Positions 21,861-29,640 of a stretch of DNA of 33,569 bases are shown here, piece after piece. The notes under the pieces were generated by a model. That model was given only the letters and a program-made list of their open reading frames with translations. It was not told the DNA's origin and ran no database searches. The stretch comes from Gemmatimonadota bacterium (lineage in GTDB: Bacteria; Gemmatimonadota; Gemmatimonadetes; Gemmatimonadales; Gemmatimonadaceae), in NCBI GenBank assembly GCA_028287235.1, contig JAQBQB010000003.1, positions 1 through 33,569 of the forward strand. The letters are read 5' to 3'. Position numbers and translations under genes: made by a program. Position 1 is the first letter of the stretch; each line of letters opens with the position of its first letter.

Positions 21861-22270
21861 CCTAACCGCTGCGCGCCGCGCAGCAATTCCCAGAACGCAC
21901 GCGGGTCGATGGTGCGCAGTGGGAGCTGCTCATGGACATCAAGCAAATCGCGGTCGCCGGTGACCAGGACGTCGGCATTGCCGGCGACGGCGGTGGCCAC
22001 GACCCAGCGATCCGCGGCATCACGAATGGCCTTCGTTGCGGGCTCGTCGGGCTTCGGAATGATGGGAAAGGGTGCGAAGACCGCGTCGATTGCCTTCAGC
22101 CGATCCGGCGGCACTTTGAACTTCGTACGCAACACGCGCCGGAGTTCGGCGAGGATGACGTCGCCAATCACGAGATCATGCTCGGCAAGCACGGTACGGA
22201 GCACATCGGCGCAAAGCCCGCGCGTGGCGAACGCGGCGACCAAGACATTGGTGTCGAGGCAGACTCTCAC
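21857..22270 (-). CDS. PIN-domain toxin (VapC-like, PIN_3 type)
   Basis: 137 aa from a GTG at 22270 that overlaps the antitoxin stop (GTGA). Acidic PIN residues are visible: D6 in VCLDTNVLV, E in VILAELRRVL, D in IRDAADRWVVATAVA, and D residues in VLVTGDRDLLDV. Family knowledge: Mg2+-dependent ribonuclease, inhibited by its cognate antitoxin. The arrangement, with a ribbon-helix-helix gene just upstream, is that of a toxin-antitoxin operon. It continues by ATGA overlap into the permease genes, an unusual operon partner, although the permeases may have their own promoter. Confidence 0.85.
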   Translation of the reverse strand: MRVCLDTNVLVAAFATRGLCADVLRTVLAEHDLVIGDVILAELRRVLRTKFKVPPDRLKAIDAVFAPFPIIPKPDEPATKAIRDAADRWVVATAVAGNADVLVTGDRDLLDVHEQLPLRTIDPRAFWELLRGAQRLG

Positions 22271-22488
22271 GACACCGCGCGGAACACATCCTCATCGGTG
22301 AGGTACCCGCGGGCTTCAGCAAAGGGCATGACGGAGCGGCGCGCGTCCTCGAATTGCAAGATGGCAAGCTGACGCCGAAGGGCGTCCCGGGCGATCTCGC
22401 TCCGCGAGCGGCCGGACCGCTTGGCGAGCGCGGCGAGCTGGCGCTCGAGGGCGCGATCCAGGCGAATGGTGAGCGCGGAGTTCTTCAT
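22267..22488 (-). CDS. Ribbon-helix-helix antitoxin
   Basis: 73 aa from the ATG at 22488; the longer frame upstream is not used because the operator palindrome lies there. The RHH fold is clear: NSALTIRLDRALERQLAALA and KRSGRSRSEIARDALRRQLA. A short acidic C-terminal segment (ARGYLTDEDVFRAVS) is likely to wrap around the toxin. It should bind the palindrome at 22495-22509 as a dimer and repress the operon. Confidence 0.85.
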   Translation of the reverse strand: MKNSALTIRLDRALERQLAALAKRSGRSRSEIARDALRRQLAILQFEDARRSVMPFAEARGYLTDEDVFRAVS

Positions 22489-22494
22489 GTATGA

Positions 22495-22509
22495 CAATGT
22501 AAGACATTG
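22495..22509. promoter_or_regulatory. Palindromic operator of the RHH/PIN module
   Basis: CAATGT (22495-22500), AAG, ACATTG (22504-22509) form a perfect inverted repeat 7 bases before the antitoxin start codon. The position fits autorepression by the RHH antitoxin. Confidence 0.6.
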
Positions 22510-22603
22510 CCGGCCGATCGTGCAAGCGACGAGCGAGCACCAGTCGCCCGCCGCTTGCACGCGCCACGATCGACCCTTCCCTACACCATCAGTCGCTTCA
22601 GCG

Positions 22604-23296
22604 TCACGCCGCCGCTGAAGACGTGCCCGGTGCTTGAGCCGGCGCACTGCTCGCCGGCGGCGCCGTCCGAATCAGATGGAACCGCTTCGCACTGACCCAC
22701 CCCGCGAGCAGGTCATTGTCGTCGGCCAACTGCAACCGCACGAGCGCGTCGAGCACCTTGACCGCGTGCCGCCCGCGACGCGACGCGGAGACGGTGCCCT
22801 GCGTCGCCGTCACGCGCGTCGCGCCAGACTCGTTCCGGTCGCCGAGCGATGCTTCGACGGCGCCGGCCGCGGCGAGCAACCGATCGGTGAAGTCCGCGGA
22901 CAGACCCGCGTCCGTGAACACGCTCGCGTGCGGGAGCGCCGCGTCGGCCATCGCGTGTGCCCGCATCGTCACCTCCCGAGCCGATGCCTTCGACGGCGGC
23001 ATCGTCAGCGACGAGAATTGCGGAATGTTGCGTAGCGTGCTCGCCGCGATCCGCGCGACGGAGCGCATCTGCTTGAGCACGGCCACCCGCAGCGCGCGCT
23101 GCTTGCTCGTTTCGCCCATGGCCTTCCGCTTGGACGACTCCTGGACGTTGCCGTGGGTGGTCAGGTCGGTGACGACCTGATCGAGCGTCTTTCGAGCGCC
23201 CGACCGATTGACTTGCCCGAGCGCCGCATCGTTCGCGTCGAGGAAACGCTGCGTGCGACGCAGGGTGTCGAGTACTGCCGCTGCCTTACTGTCCAT
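22604..23296 (-). CDS. Alpha-helical protein of unknown function
   Basis: 230 aa from the ATG at 23296, chosen because AAAAGGAGTGGT precedes it; a longer frame reaches 23407. It is rich in Ala, Arg, Ser and helices: SKAAAVLDTLRRTQRFLDAN, NRSGARKTLDQVVTDLTTHG, SKQRALRVAVLKQMRSVARI, FTDRLLAAAGAVEASLGDRN and ARRGRHAVKVLDALVRLQLA-type segments. It has no signal or TM, and a low-complexity Ala/Ser/Pro tail (TAPPASSAPAQAPGTSSAAA). No family is recognised. It lies downstream of the 21-bp repeat region at 23332-23772, which covers its likely promoter zone. Confidence 0.65.
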   Translation of the reverse strand: MDSKAAAVLDTLRRTQRFLDANDAALGQVNRSGARKTLDQVVTDLTTHGNVQESSKRKAMGETSKQRALRVAVLKQMRSVARIAASTLRNIPQFSSLTMPPSKASAREVTMRAHAMADAALPHASVFTDAGLSADFTDRLLAAAGAVEASLGDRNESGATRVTATQGTVSASRRGRHAVKVLDALVRLQLADDNDLLAGWVSAKRFHLIRTAPPASSAPAQAPGTSSAAA

Positions 23297-23331
23297 ACCA
23301 CTCCTTTTGATCAAAGGTGGACGCATTGAGG

Positions 23332-23772
23332 CGAATCCGCCGCGGGCGTCCGCCAACGGCGGACAATGAATGGAGCATGAGGAAACACGAATCGCCCATC
23401 CGGACACACGAATCGATCCTGCGGACGCGCGAATCGCCTACCGACCCACACGAACCGACCCTCAGCCGACGCCGGTCCTCCATGCCGGGTCGTCGATCGC
23501 TGTTGCGCCATTGGACATCGCCGTGACGGACACGTCATTCGTCGTTCCGGTCTCGAGCCCGGCCGTCATGCCAACGCCAATGGATCTCTTGTCCGCGTCG
23601 ATCGCCCGAGCCTCCCGAACGACTCGACGTTGCGCCATGGGCGACCGCCCAACCGTCGTTGGACGTCGACCAATGGGAAACGCCGATCGACCGCGCGGGA
23701 ATGCGGGCGACGGAACGGGAAGTGTCGATCGTCGATGCGGACGTGCCGGCCGCCTAGCGGGGCGGGGCGATC
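23332..23772 (-). repeat. Degenerate 21-bp tandem repeat region (heptapeptide-like)
   Basis: Read on the minus strand, a 21-bp period persists for about 20 units. The best units are consecutive: 23374-23394, 23395-23415, 23416-23436 and 23437-23457, all starting CGATTCG or CGGTTCG with GTGT or CGCG and TCC following. Further units at 23479, 23500, 23521 and 23584 begin CGAT or CGAA, and units at 23668 and 23710 begin GATC, shifted by one base. In one frame the clear units translate as a seven-residue repeat (RFVCPDG, RFVFPHA, RFARPQD), later DRHFPFR and DRRFPLV. Stops interrupt the frame. The remaining bases 23773-23903 show no gene. Confidence 0.65.
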
Positions 23773-23903
23773 GGCCAATCGCCCGAGAACATCGCCAAAA
23801 TGCGCGGGGCCTCGGCCCTCAGCTCGCGATTTTGGATGTTCTCCCCCCTACTATGTGTTGCATTTTTACTCAAACAGATGCGACCGGGCCTTCAACGACG
23901 CCG

Positions 23904-24656
23904 TCAGCGCCGTCCGCGGCCGGCAATTTCGGGGTGGCCGTCCACCTGGCCGAAGCGGTCCAACGTCAGAATTGACACGCCCGATCTGACGACGCGGGGC
24001 GCTTCACGCCAGCGCGCGGCGAGCTCGCGGAAGCGGCTCGATCGCGGCACGACGGCGACGAGGAGGTCGTCGTCGCGCGCGAACTCGGTAGTGAGGGCTC
24101 GGGCGATAACGGCGCGGAGCAAGCGGTGCTCGGTTGGGCTCCGCGTCGCGCGGACCGGGCCGGCGCTCACCTCGGCGATGAAGCGTTTGCCGGTTGTGAG
24201 CGTGGTGACGACGTCGCCCTCGCCGAGTCGCGCGTGGAGGACGAGGGCCGCGGGATAGGTTGGTCGGTTACCGAGCGGCGCTCGCGGATATCGGCCGCGC
24301 CAATCGCCGGGAAGGCCGTCGGATCGGGCGAAGCCACGGTCCTTTAGAAACTGCTCAACCGGGAAGCGCGGCTTGCCGCTGCGCGTGACTTCGTTGCCCG
24401 TGAGGGCGAGCCAGATGTCGCACTCGGTGAGGCGCTGGTCGACGAGGTACATCGCCAGGCGGAGGCTGACCTCCGTTTGAGACATGCGCGCCGGCGCGAG
24501 GACAGCGGGGCTGGCGACGGCCTTCTTTCGGCGGCGGCGCGGTTTGGCGTCGCCGAACAGCTCCTTGCAGATCGCCGCGTAGTTGGCGGCGGGCTCACGG
24601 GCCTCACGGGCCTCGTGGATCTCGTTGACGATGTCGTCGAAGCGGCGGGTGTACAT
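23904..24656 (-). CDS. Protein of unknown function
   Basis: 250 aa from the ATG at 24656 (a GTG two codons earlier is possible). The N-terminal helix (TRRFDDIVNEIHEAREAREP) precedes a basic linker (KPRRRRKKAVASPA), suggesting nucleic-acid contact. The middle has a helical segment MSQTEVSLRLAMYLVDQRLT and DIWLALTGNEVTRSGKPRFP. The C-terminal half is beta-rich: TYPAALVLHARLGEGDVVTT, RFIAEVSAGPVRATRSPTEH and VVRSGVSILTLDRFGQVDGH. The last part, with alternating strands and helices, could be a small nuclease-like or Rossmann-like fold, but I see no diagnostic motif. No family is recognised. Confidence 0.65.
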   Translation of the reverse strand: MYTRRFDDIVNEIHEAREAREPAANYAAICKELFGDAKPRRRRKKAVASPAVLAPARMSQTEVSLRLAMYLVDQRLTECDIWLALTGNEVTRSGKPRFPVEQFLKDRGFARSDGLPGDWRGRYPRAPLGNRPTYPAALVLHARLGEGDVVTTLTTGKRFIAEVSAGPVRATRSPTEHRLLRAVIARALTTEFARDDDLLVAVVPRSSRFRELAARWREAPRVVRSGVSILTLDRFGQVDGHPEIAGRGRR

Positions 24657-24861
24657 GAGCACTATAGAAACATGGGTGCGTCATGTGAGCGTCATGTGGG
24701 GATCAGCCTGACCGCGGCACCCGTTCACGAACGCCAAGACGTTGCGCCATGAGCCCGCACTATCGGTGCCTCGCGGCCGGATGGAGCGTGAGTGGAGCGT
24801 TAGTGATGCGTGAGCGGCGGGTGAGCGGTTCTCGATGGAGACTCCATCCCCGCCGTTCCAA

Positions 24862-25320
24862 TTAGAGGAGCTTTGGATACGGCGCCACAAAGTCGAACGC
24901 GAAGACGCGGCCAATGCGCTCGAGATCGCGCACGTTCGCGGAGATCAGCGTCGCCCCGGCCTCGCGGCACGAGTGGGCGAGGAGAATGTCGAAGATGAAA
25001 CTGCGGCGCGTTTGGGCGAGCACGAGGCCGTCGCGGCCCGCCAGCGTTGCGAGGGTCGTCCCGAGCATCTCCCACGATTGCGCCGACGGCGTCACCACCC
25101 GCCCGCGCCGGAGATACGGGTCGAGCACCGTTCGCTCGAGGGCGGCACGGCTTTTCCCGGCACCGGCTCGCAACTCTGCCGCAACCACCGAGCTGAGATA
25201 CAGGCCCGGCGCCGCTTGCAACGAGAACGCCTCCAGGGCGGTCGCAGCGCCGGAATCGCGCGCCGCGTCGATAAAGCAATTGGTGTCGAGCACGTATTTG
25301 CGAAGTTTCCGAACGGCCAT
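24862..25320 (-). CDS. VapC-type PIN-domain toxin
   Basis: 152 aa. PIN fold with conserved acids: D in KYVLDTNCFIDAARDSG, E in LSSVVAAELRAGAGKSR, D in SFIFDILLAHSCREAG and the terminal N/D in LISANVRDLERIGRVFAFDF. It would be a Mg2+-dependent RNase. It is the second gene of a pair, 11 nt after the antitoxin gene on the same strand. The start ATG at 25320 fits the family's length. Bases 24663-24861 downstream contain only short GTGAGCG-like repeats and no gene. Confidence 0.88.
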   Translation of the reverse strand: MAVRKLRKYVLDTNCFIDAARDSGAATALEAFSLQAAPGLYLSSVVAAELRAGAGKSRAALERTVLDPYLRRGRVVTPSAQSWEMLGTTLATLAGRDGLVLAQTRRSFIFDILLAHSCREAGATLISANVRDLERIGRVFAFDFVAPYPKLL

Positions 25321-25331
25321 ACGCGCTCTCG

Positions 25332-25577
25332 TCAGTCGATGCGCGTCAGCGCCATGTCGCGGAGGGCGCGGACGCCGGACGCCAGGTCCCGCCGAAAGGC
25401 GACGAGTTCAAGCGCAACCTCAACCGTTTCCCGTTCAGTCGCGGTACCGAGAAAGGCCTGCGCTTCTGCCAGAGCCTCGGGGTCGAGCCAGAACTCCTTG
25501 CGGACTTTGCCTTCGTCAGCGGCGGCGCGTCCGGTGCGCTTGCGAGAACGTGCTGACTTGCGCGAGGCACTCGGCAT
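25332..25577 (-). CDS. VapB-like antitoxin
   Basis: 81 aa from the ATG at 25577, with GGAG 7 nt upstream. A basic N-terminus (SASRKSARSRKRTGRAAADE) leads into a short RHH-like domain: VRKEFWLDPEALAEAQAFLG, ERETVEVALELVAFRRDLAS. This arrangement (REFWLD-type strand and T-E-x-x-T-V-x-x-A-L) is found in antitoxins paired with PIN toxins. It would neutralise the PIN toxin downstream and bind the inverted repeat at 25595-25624. Confidence 0.8.
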   Translation of the reverse strand: MPSASRKSARSRKRTGRAAADEGKVRKEFWLDPEALAEAQAFLGTATERETVEVALELVAFRRDLASGVRALRDMALTRID

Positions 25578-25594
25578 GGATGACTCCAGTGGTG

Positions 25595-25624
25595 GTACGG
25601 ACAAATATACGATTTCGTCCGTAC
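25595..25624. promoter_or_regulatory. Operator-like inverted repeat of the VapBC-like module
   Basis: GTACGGAC (25595-25602) and GTCCGTAC (25617-25624) are perfect 8-bp arms spaced 14 bp, with an AT-rich centre containing TATA. They lie 18 bases upstream of the antitoxin ATG, so promoter and operator probably coincide. Confidence 0.65.
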
Positions 25625-25670
25625 AGAAGCAAGATCGATCGGTCAAGAATGCCGCACACGGCCTCCGGCC

Positions 25671-26366
25671 TCACCCCTCCTTCCACGGATTATTCGCAAA
25701 CACCGCCACCTCCGGCCACAGCACCCGCCTCGGCAAGTTCAGCCCGGCCAAGATCGTATCCGCGATGTCCTCAGCGTAGAGCTTGTTGGGATTGTTCCGC
25801 CCGCCGCCTCCGCCGAAGTTGGTCTGCACCTCGGACGGACAGACGCACATCACGCGAACGCCGTGCGGGCGGAGCTCCGCCTGCCAGCACTGGCTGATGC
25901 CGCGCACCGCCCACTTGCTGCCGCCGTAGGACGTACCGCCCGCGCCCCCTTTCATCCCCGACGTGGACGCGATGTTGACGATGTCGCCATCGCCGCGTGT
26001 CTTCATGCCTCCCACGACACGGTTCGTGAGATCAACGAGGCCGAACACGTTGACGTCGAACATCGCGCGCATGGCGTCGAGGTCCAGCGCGCCGATCTCG
26101 GCGCGATATGCATAGCCGGCATTGTTGATCAGGACGTCGACGCCGCCCATCTGCGCCTCGCAGAACGCCACCGTGCGCGCGTTGTCGTCGGCGTTCGCGA
26201 CATCGGCAGCGAAGCCGAGTGCGCCGGTTTTGCGTGCGAGTGCCGCGAGGCGGTCCGTGTCGCGTCCGGTAAACACGACCTGATGGCCGGCCGCCCGTGC
26301 CCGTTCGACGATGGCGGCTCCGATGCCCTGGCTGCCACCCGTGATGAGAAACCGACGTGCTTCCAT
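25671..26366 (-). CDS. Short-chain dehydrogenase/reductase (SDR)
   Basis: 231 aa, complete classical SDR. Cofactor-binding motif TGGSQGIG (near residues 9-16), D in DVANADD, NNAG (VDVLINNAGYAYRAEIG), catalytic Ser in IASTSGMKGGAGG and the YxxxK pair in SYGGSKWAVRGIS, then the PSEVQTNF region. The Arg in FTGRDTDRL right after the second strand favours NADP(H). The substrate is not evident. It is divergent from the sirtuin gene, with start codons about 60 bp apart. Confidence 0.92.
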   Translation of the reverse strand: MEARRFLITGGSQGIGAAIVERARAAGHQVVFTGRDTDRLAALARKTGALGFAADVANADDNARTVAFCEAQMGGVDVLINNAGYAYRAEIGALDLDAMRAMFDVNVFGLVDLTNRVVGGMKTRGDGDIVNIASTSGMKGGAGGTSYGGSKWAVRGISQCWQAELRPHGVRVMCVCPSEVQTNFGGGGGRNNPNKLYAEDIADTILAGLNLPRRVLWPEVAVFANNPWKEG

Positions 26367-26425
26367 GGCCTGCTCCCGAAGAAAGAGTGTGGAATGCGCG
26401 CTGCGCCCGCCCCTAGATTCTAATC

Positions 26426-27283
26426 GTGGACCTTACCGCCGATCTTCTCGAGCTCGACCCCTTGGTCGACCTGCTCCGCGGCCGGCGCGTCGTGGCACTC
26501 GTGGGCGCCGGCTGCAGCACCGAGTCGGGCATCCCCGACTACCGCGGCCCGGAGACGGGCAAGCGGCCGCGCACACCGATTCAGTACAACGACTTCGTGC
26601 GCAGCGAGGCTGCGCGCGTGCGGTACTGGGCGCGGAGCACAGTGGGCTGGCGCCGCATCGCGACCGCACGTCCGAACCCGGCGCACGTCGCGCTCGCTCG
26701 CCTGGAGATCGCCGGCGTGGTGGTCGGCGTCATCACCCAGAACGTGGACGGCCTGCACGAGGCGGCGGGAAGCCGGCGCGTGGTGGAGCTCCACGGCTCA
26801 CTCTCCGCGGTGCGATGCCTCGCGTGCGGCGACCGTTCGGCGCGCGACGCATTTCAGCGCCGGCTCCTCGCGCTCAATGCCGAGTGGGAGCGACGACTCG
26901 CGGGGAACGTGCTCGAGGCAGCGCCCGACGGCGACGCCGAGCTGCCGGCATCGGCGCTCGAGGAGTTCAGCGTTCCGGGTTGCGAGCGTTGCGGCACCGG
27001 CGTGCTCAAACCGGATGTCGTGTTCTTCGGCGAGAACGTTCCGCGTGCGCGTCTGGATGAGGCGTGGCGCGTGTTCGAAGCGGGCGATGTGCTGCTCGTG
27101 GTCGGGTCGTCGCTCACGGTGTACTCCGGGCGGCGCTTCATATATCGCGCGGGTGAGATCGGCATGCCCGTCGCGGTCATGAATCTCGGGCCAACGCGCG
27201 CCGACGACGTGGCGGCGGTGAAGGTGGAAGCGCCCCTCGGCGCGGCGCTGCCCGCGTTGGCGGATTCGCTGATTGGAGGGTGA
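26426..27283 (+). CDS. SIR2-family NAD-dependent protein deacylase (sirtuin)
   Basis: 285 aa from a GTG at 26426. All core motifs are visible: [15 protein letters not shown] for NAD binding, TQNVDGLH with the catalytic His in [11 protein letters not shown], a zinc site of two Cys pairs (CLACGDRS and CERCGTGV) and [19 protein letters not shown] and [11 protein letters not shown]. The long insert between the Cys pairs and the short N-terminus resemble the bacterial SIRT4-like class (class II). It removes acyl groups from lysines using NAD and acts in the cytoplasm. No acetyltransferase or substrate gene is nearby. Confidence 0.92.
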   Translation: MDLTADLLELDPLVDLLRGRRVVALVGAGCSTESGIPDYRGPETGKRPRTPIQYNDFVRSEAARVRYWARSTVGWRRIATARPNPAHVALARLEIAGVVVGVITQNVDGLHEAAGSRRVVELHGSLSAVRCLACGDRSARDAFQRRLLALNAEWERRLAGNVLEAAPDGDAELPASALEEFSVPGCERCGTGVLKPDVVFFGENVPRARLDEAWRVFEAGDVLLVVGSSLTVYSGRRFIYRAGEIGMPVAVMNLGPTRADDVAAVKVEAPLGAALPALADSLIGG

Positions 27284-27339
27284 GGCAGTCTCCCGGGGAG
27301 TTCGATGACCGGTCTACGAAGACCGATTTGAGTTATTCA

Positions 27340-27681
27340 ATGACGAATCGCGTAACACTGCCCGGTGTGATGATATTCTACCTTGTCATCGTCCTGTCGG
27401 CGTGCGACCACACCACCTCCACAACCCCCGCGCCGGTCGCGCCCGCGGTGCCGGTCGCGCCCGCCGCGCCGCCCGGTACCATCTGCGCCGGCGTGGGTTT
27501 CCCCGGCGTCGCCGTCGACATTCGGCGCCCGGATGGTCGTCCCATCGCGCCCGGCGCCAGGCTCGCTCGCGTTGAGTTGCGAGGGCAGCGCCTATGGCCG
27601 CTCCGTAGCCTTAATCAGCGCCTCCAACGGACTTTGGAACGGACTAAGAGTCAAAAACTGGCCTCACCAACCGAATACTGA
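27340..27681 (+). CDS. Putative lipoprotein, probably frameshifted or truncated
   Basis: 113 aa from the ATG at 27340. The signal segment VMIFYLVIVLSAC has a lipobox ending at a Cys, followed by a Pro/Val/Ala-rich linker (PAPVAPAVPVAPAAPPG) and the start of a domain, TICAGVGFPGVAVDIRRPDG, GRPIAPGARL. This resembles a carboxypeptidase-regulatory-like beta domain. After about residue 75 the sequence turns into low-complexity Arg/Leu/Gln-rich residues with no domain character, so a frameshift or truncation is likely. It sits at the border between the sirtuin gene and the less GC-rich segment that starts near 27700, and may have been damaged when that segment arrived. Confidence 0.5.
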   Translation: MTNRVTLPGVMIFYLVIVLSACDHTTSTTPAPVAPAVPVAPAAPPGTICAGVGFPGVAVDIRRPDGRPIAPGARLARVELRGQRLWPLRSLNQRLQRTLERTKSQKLASPTEY

Positions 27682-27715
27682 TTTACGAAATAGCCGCTAG
27701 TTCAATCGCGCGATA

Positions 27716-29266
27716 TCAGATGGTGTCGGCCTCCGACTTAAGCTCGGCAAACCACACCATCAGCCATTGTTCGTTGGTTGGTTCATGAAGGTCGAGTTGG
27801 TACCGACATGCCATCGACTTGTCTGGGGACGAAAGCAACTGAAACGACGGCTGTTCCTCTGTAACAGTGCTGCCCTTCAGTTTGAAGAAACGAACGTCCC
27901 ATGGTGCAATCTCGAAATCGACGATGAGCTCCGCCTTTTCCAATCCGTGAGCAAGCTGCTGAAACTTAAATCCGATGCAGTCCATGTTCCGCTCTTCGGG
28001 CTCGGGCCACGCCCATCGGAATTCGATTTCGAACCGATCGCGCTGGCGCAGCGGCGTCGCGAGTTGAGCCCGCAAGAGCTTGCGAAACGCGTCTGGAGCA
28101 TCAATGACGTCAAGCTGGAGAAAGGTTCCGGCGCGCGCGTCGAGCACGGTCCAGGCGTCCTGATCCCGTGAAGACAAAGGCACGCCACCAGCGACGTCCA
28201 TTTCGATAAACCTGCCCGCTCCCGGCGCAACGCGAAACCCGGCACGTGTCGTCCTCCGCTCCACGGAGCCTCGGCGCGTTATCCTGACGTAGTGAGCAAT
28301 TTTCTGGTAATGATTTGCACCGTCTGCCCATTGAGGTGTCGCTGCAAGCGACTGAAACAATTCGGCGACGCGACGGGGCACGGCCGTTGGCAGGTCCAAC
28401 ACCTTCAATTCTCCACGAATGCTCAGTAGAAGAGCGCGGAATGCATCTTCCGCAGCGAGGACTTCTTCAACCTCGTCGGAGAGATGCTCGGCCCGGTTCC
28501 TCGCAGCCACGAGGCTGAGATATCGTACGTCATCGTGGCTGGTTGGCTTGCACAAGCCAGAGTGCGTCACACTGATTGACTTCTCTAACTCCGCCGGTGC
28601 CAATCCGCGAGCTTCTCGCGAGCCGACCCAGACATCGGTCGGACTGTATACGACGGACGTCAGGATTGCGGTCGCGCCGTCACCTGACGGTAGGCACAGG
28701 AGAGGGCGCCGGACGTACTGCGCCAGCCACCGAATTAGCTCTTGCCGCTCCGGCTCCAAGCGCCAGAGTGGTCTCAATTCTGGGTGCAACAACGCCAAAG
28801 TCGCAGGGACCCGGTCCGACCCTTGGACGGGAGTTCCGTACAGCAAAATGAATCGAATCGATGAAAGGACTCGGGCGTATGCACTACGCGTACGAGCTTC
28901 GTCTGCAATGCGTCGGATCGCTGCGAGTATGAGAAGCCCGCCGAGCGAGTGACCAACCAACCCAATGAAGGGTACCTCCTCGGACGATGCACTGATTTCC
29001 TCCAAGCGGCTTACCAGCGCGCGGACATGCTCATCGAAGGGAATGCGTCGCTTCAACGGCAACCATGAGGGCCAATTCCACCGCGGGAGCCGCGAAGTCT
29101 CATAACCGAAGAACGCGAAGTCCCAGCCGTCCCACGTTGAGTCGGTAGCCAATAACTCGGGCATCTTTCCCCACGTCGACGTGGAGTGCCCCAAGTAACC
29201 GTGAACGAACACCAGGACGCGCCTGCACGAATTACAACGTGTCCAGGAAATGCTGCCCGCGCCCAC
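27716..29266 (-). CDS. Alpha/beta hydrolase with unknown C-terminal domain, RiPP operon member
   Basis: 516 aa from a GTG 3 nt after the stop of precursor 2, so it is almost certainly co-translated. The N-terminal about 290 residues form an alpha/beta hydrolase of the lipase-like kind: oxyanion motif VLVFVHGYLGHSTSTWG, nucleophile S107 in GLVGHSLGGLL, LLYGTPVQGSDRVP and a late His in SVTHSGLCKPTSHDD. The C-terminal about 220 residues are beta-rich (SVERRTTRAGFRVAPGAGRF, DRFEIEFRWAWPEPEERNMD, SFQLLSSPDKSMACRYQLDL) and not recognised. There is no signal peptide, so it should be cytoplasmic. Possible roles are leader removal, ester formation or release, or an effector guarded by the peptides; the sequence does not decide. 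Composition is less GC-rich than the flanks. Confidence 0.8.
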   Translation of the reverse strand: MGAGSISWTRCNSCRRVLVFVHGYLGHSTSTWGKMPELLATDSTWDGWDFAFFGYETSRLPRWNWPSWLPLKRRIPFDEHVRALVSRLEEISASSEEVPFIGLVGHSLGGLLILAAIRRIADEARTRSAYARVLSSIRFILLYGTPVQGSDRVPATLALLHPELRPLWRLEPERQELIRWLAQYVRRPLLCLPSGDGATAILTSVVYSPTDVWVGSREARGLAPAELEKSISVTHSGLCKPTSHDDVRYLSLVAARNRAEHLSDEVEEVLAAEDAFRALLLSIRGELKVLDLPTAVPRRVAELFQSLAATPQWADGANHYQKIAHYVRITRRGSVERRTTRAGFRVAPGAGRFIEMDVAGGVPLSSRDQDAWTVLDARAGTFLQLDVIDAPDAFRKLLRAQLATPLRQRDRFEIEFRWAWPEPEERNMDCIGFKFQQLAHGLEKAELIVDFEIAPWDVRFFKLKGSTVTEEQPSFQLLSSPDKSMACRYQLDLHEPTNEQWLMVWFAELKSEADTI

Positions 29267-29269
29267 TGA

Positions 29270-29473
29270 TTACTTCCCGATTTTCGTGAAGCTATCGGTC
29301 CATGCGTTTGTCCACTGGGTGTCCGCGCTGCCAGTCTCTGATAATGATCGGTCCGTCGAACATGACCGAAGCGCTAGTTCAATTTCGGTCCGTAGCAGTC
29401 GAATAGTCGCCAGCGCAGACCGATGCCGTGGCTGTGTACACTGGCCCATGATCGAGGCGTCGGTAGGCGTCAT
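29270..29473 (-). CDS. RiPP precursor peptide 2 with three-residue cyclophane-type core
   Basis: 67 aa if it starts at the ATG at 29473, which overlaps the stop of precursor 1 (ATGA). A TTG ten codons earlier is possible but lies inside precursor 1. The leader-like part is helical (HRSALATIRLLRTEIELALR) with two Cys. The C-terminus is WTNAWTDSFTKIGK, in which each aromatic residue is followed two positions later by N, D or K: W-T-N, W-T-D, F-T-K. Precursor 1 ends with the same pattern. Spacing to the hydrolase is 3 nt. Enzymes of the XyeB/GrrM/FxsB kind join an aromatic ring to the third residue's beta carbon; the triads fit this chemistry, but the products are predicted, not shown. Confidence 0.75.
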   Translation of the reverse strand: MTPTDASIMGQCTQPRHRSALATIRLLRTEIELALRSCSTDRSLSETGSADTQWTNAWTDSFTKIGK

Positions 29474-29640
29474 TTTCCGCTCTTCAGCCAGCTGTCGCTC
29501 CAACCGTTCGTCCAGAGTGCATCACTCGGTGCGGTCTGTACCTGCTGGGGATGAGATTGGGTAGCCTCGACGATTCTCTTGATTTGCGGCGCGAGAATCT
29601 TGACCTGTTGCGTGATCGTTGGTTCAGACGGTTTCTGCAT
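29470..29640 (-). CDS. RiPP precursor peptide 1 with three-residue cyclophane-type core
   Basis: 56 aa, shorter than most gene callers accept. The ATG at 29640 is preceded by GGGAGGCGACTA and overlaps the end of the maturase gene by 17 nt. The leader is hydrophilic and helical (ITQQVKILAPQIKRIVEATQ), followed by a Gln/Pro-rich spacer (SHPQQVQTAPSDAL) and the C-terminal WTNGWSDSWLKSGK. The triads are W-T-N, W-S-D and W-L-K. They align position by position with precursor 2: WTN, one small residue, W(S/T)D, S, (W/F)xK, xGK. That two unrelated leaders share this tail is the main evidence that both are real. It stops 3 nt inside the start of precursor 2. Confidence 0.8.
   Translation of the reverse strand: MQKPSEPTITQQVKILAPQIKRIVEATQSHPQQVQTAPSDALWTNGWSDSWLKSGK

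Noticed and set aside
23332-23772. CRISPR array
   Set aside because: The 21-bp units are contiguous and degenerate, with no unique spacers and no cas genes.
29474-29503. TTG start for precursor 2, adding ten residues
   Set aside because: The ATG at 29473 forms a clean ATGA overlap with precursor 1, whereas the TTG lies within its core-coding region without an SD.
29250-29564. 104-aa plus-strand ORF opposite the precursor genes
   Set aside because: The minus strand gives two overlapping genes with a shared tail, good start signals and operon context; the plus frame has none of these.
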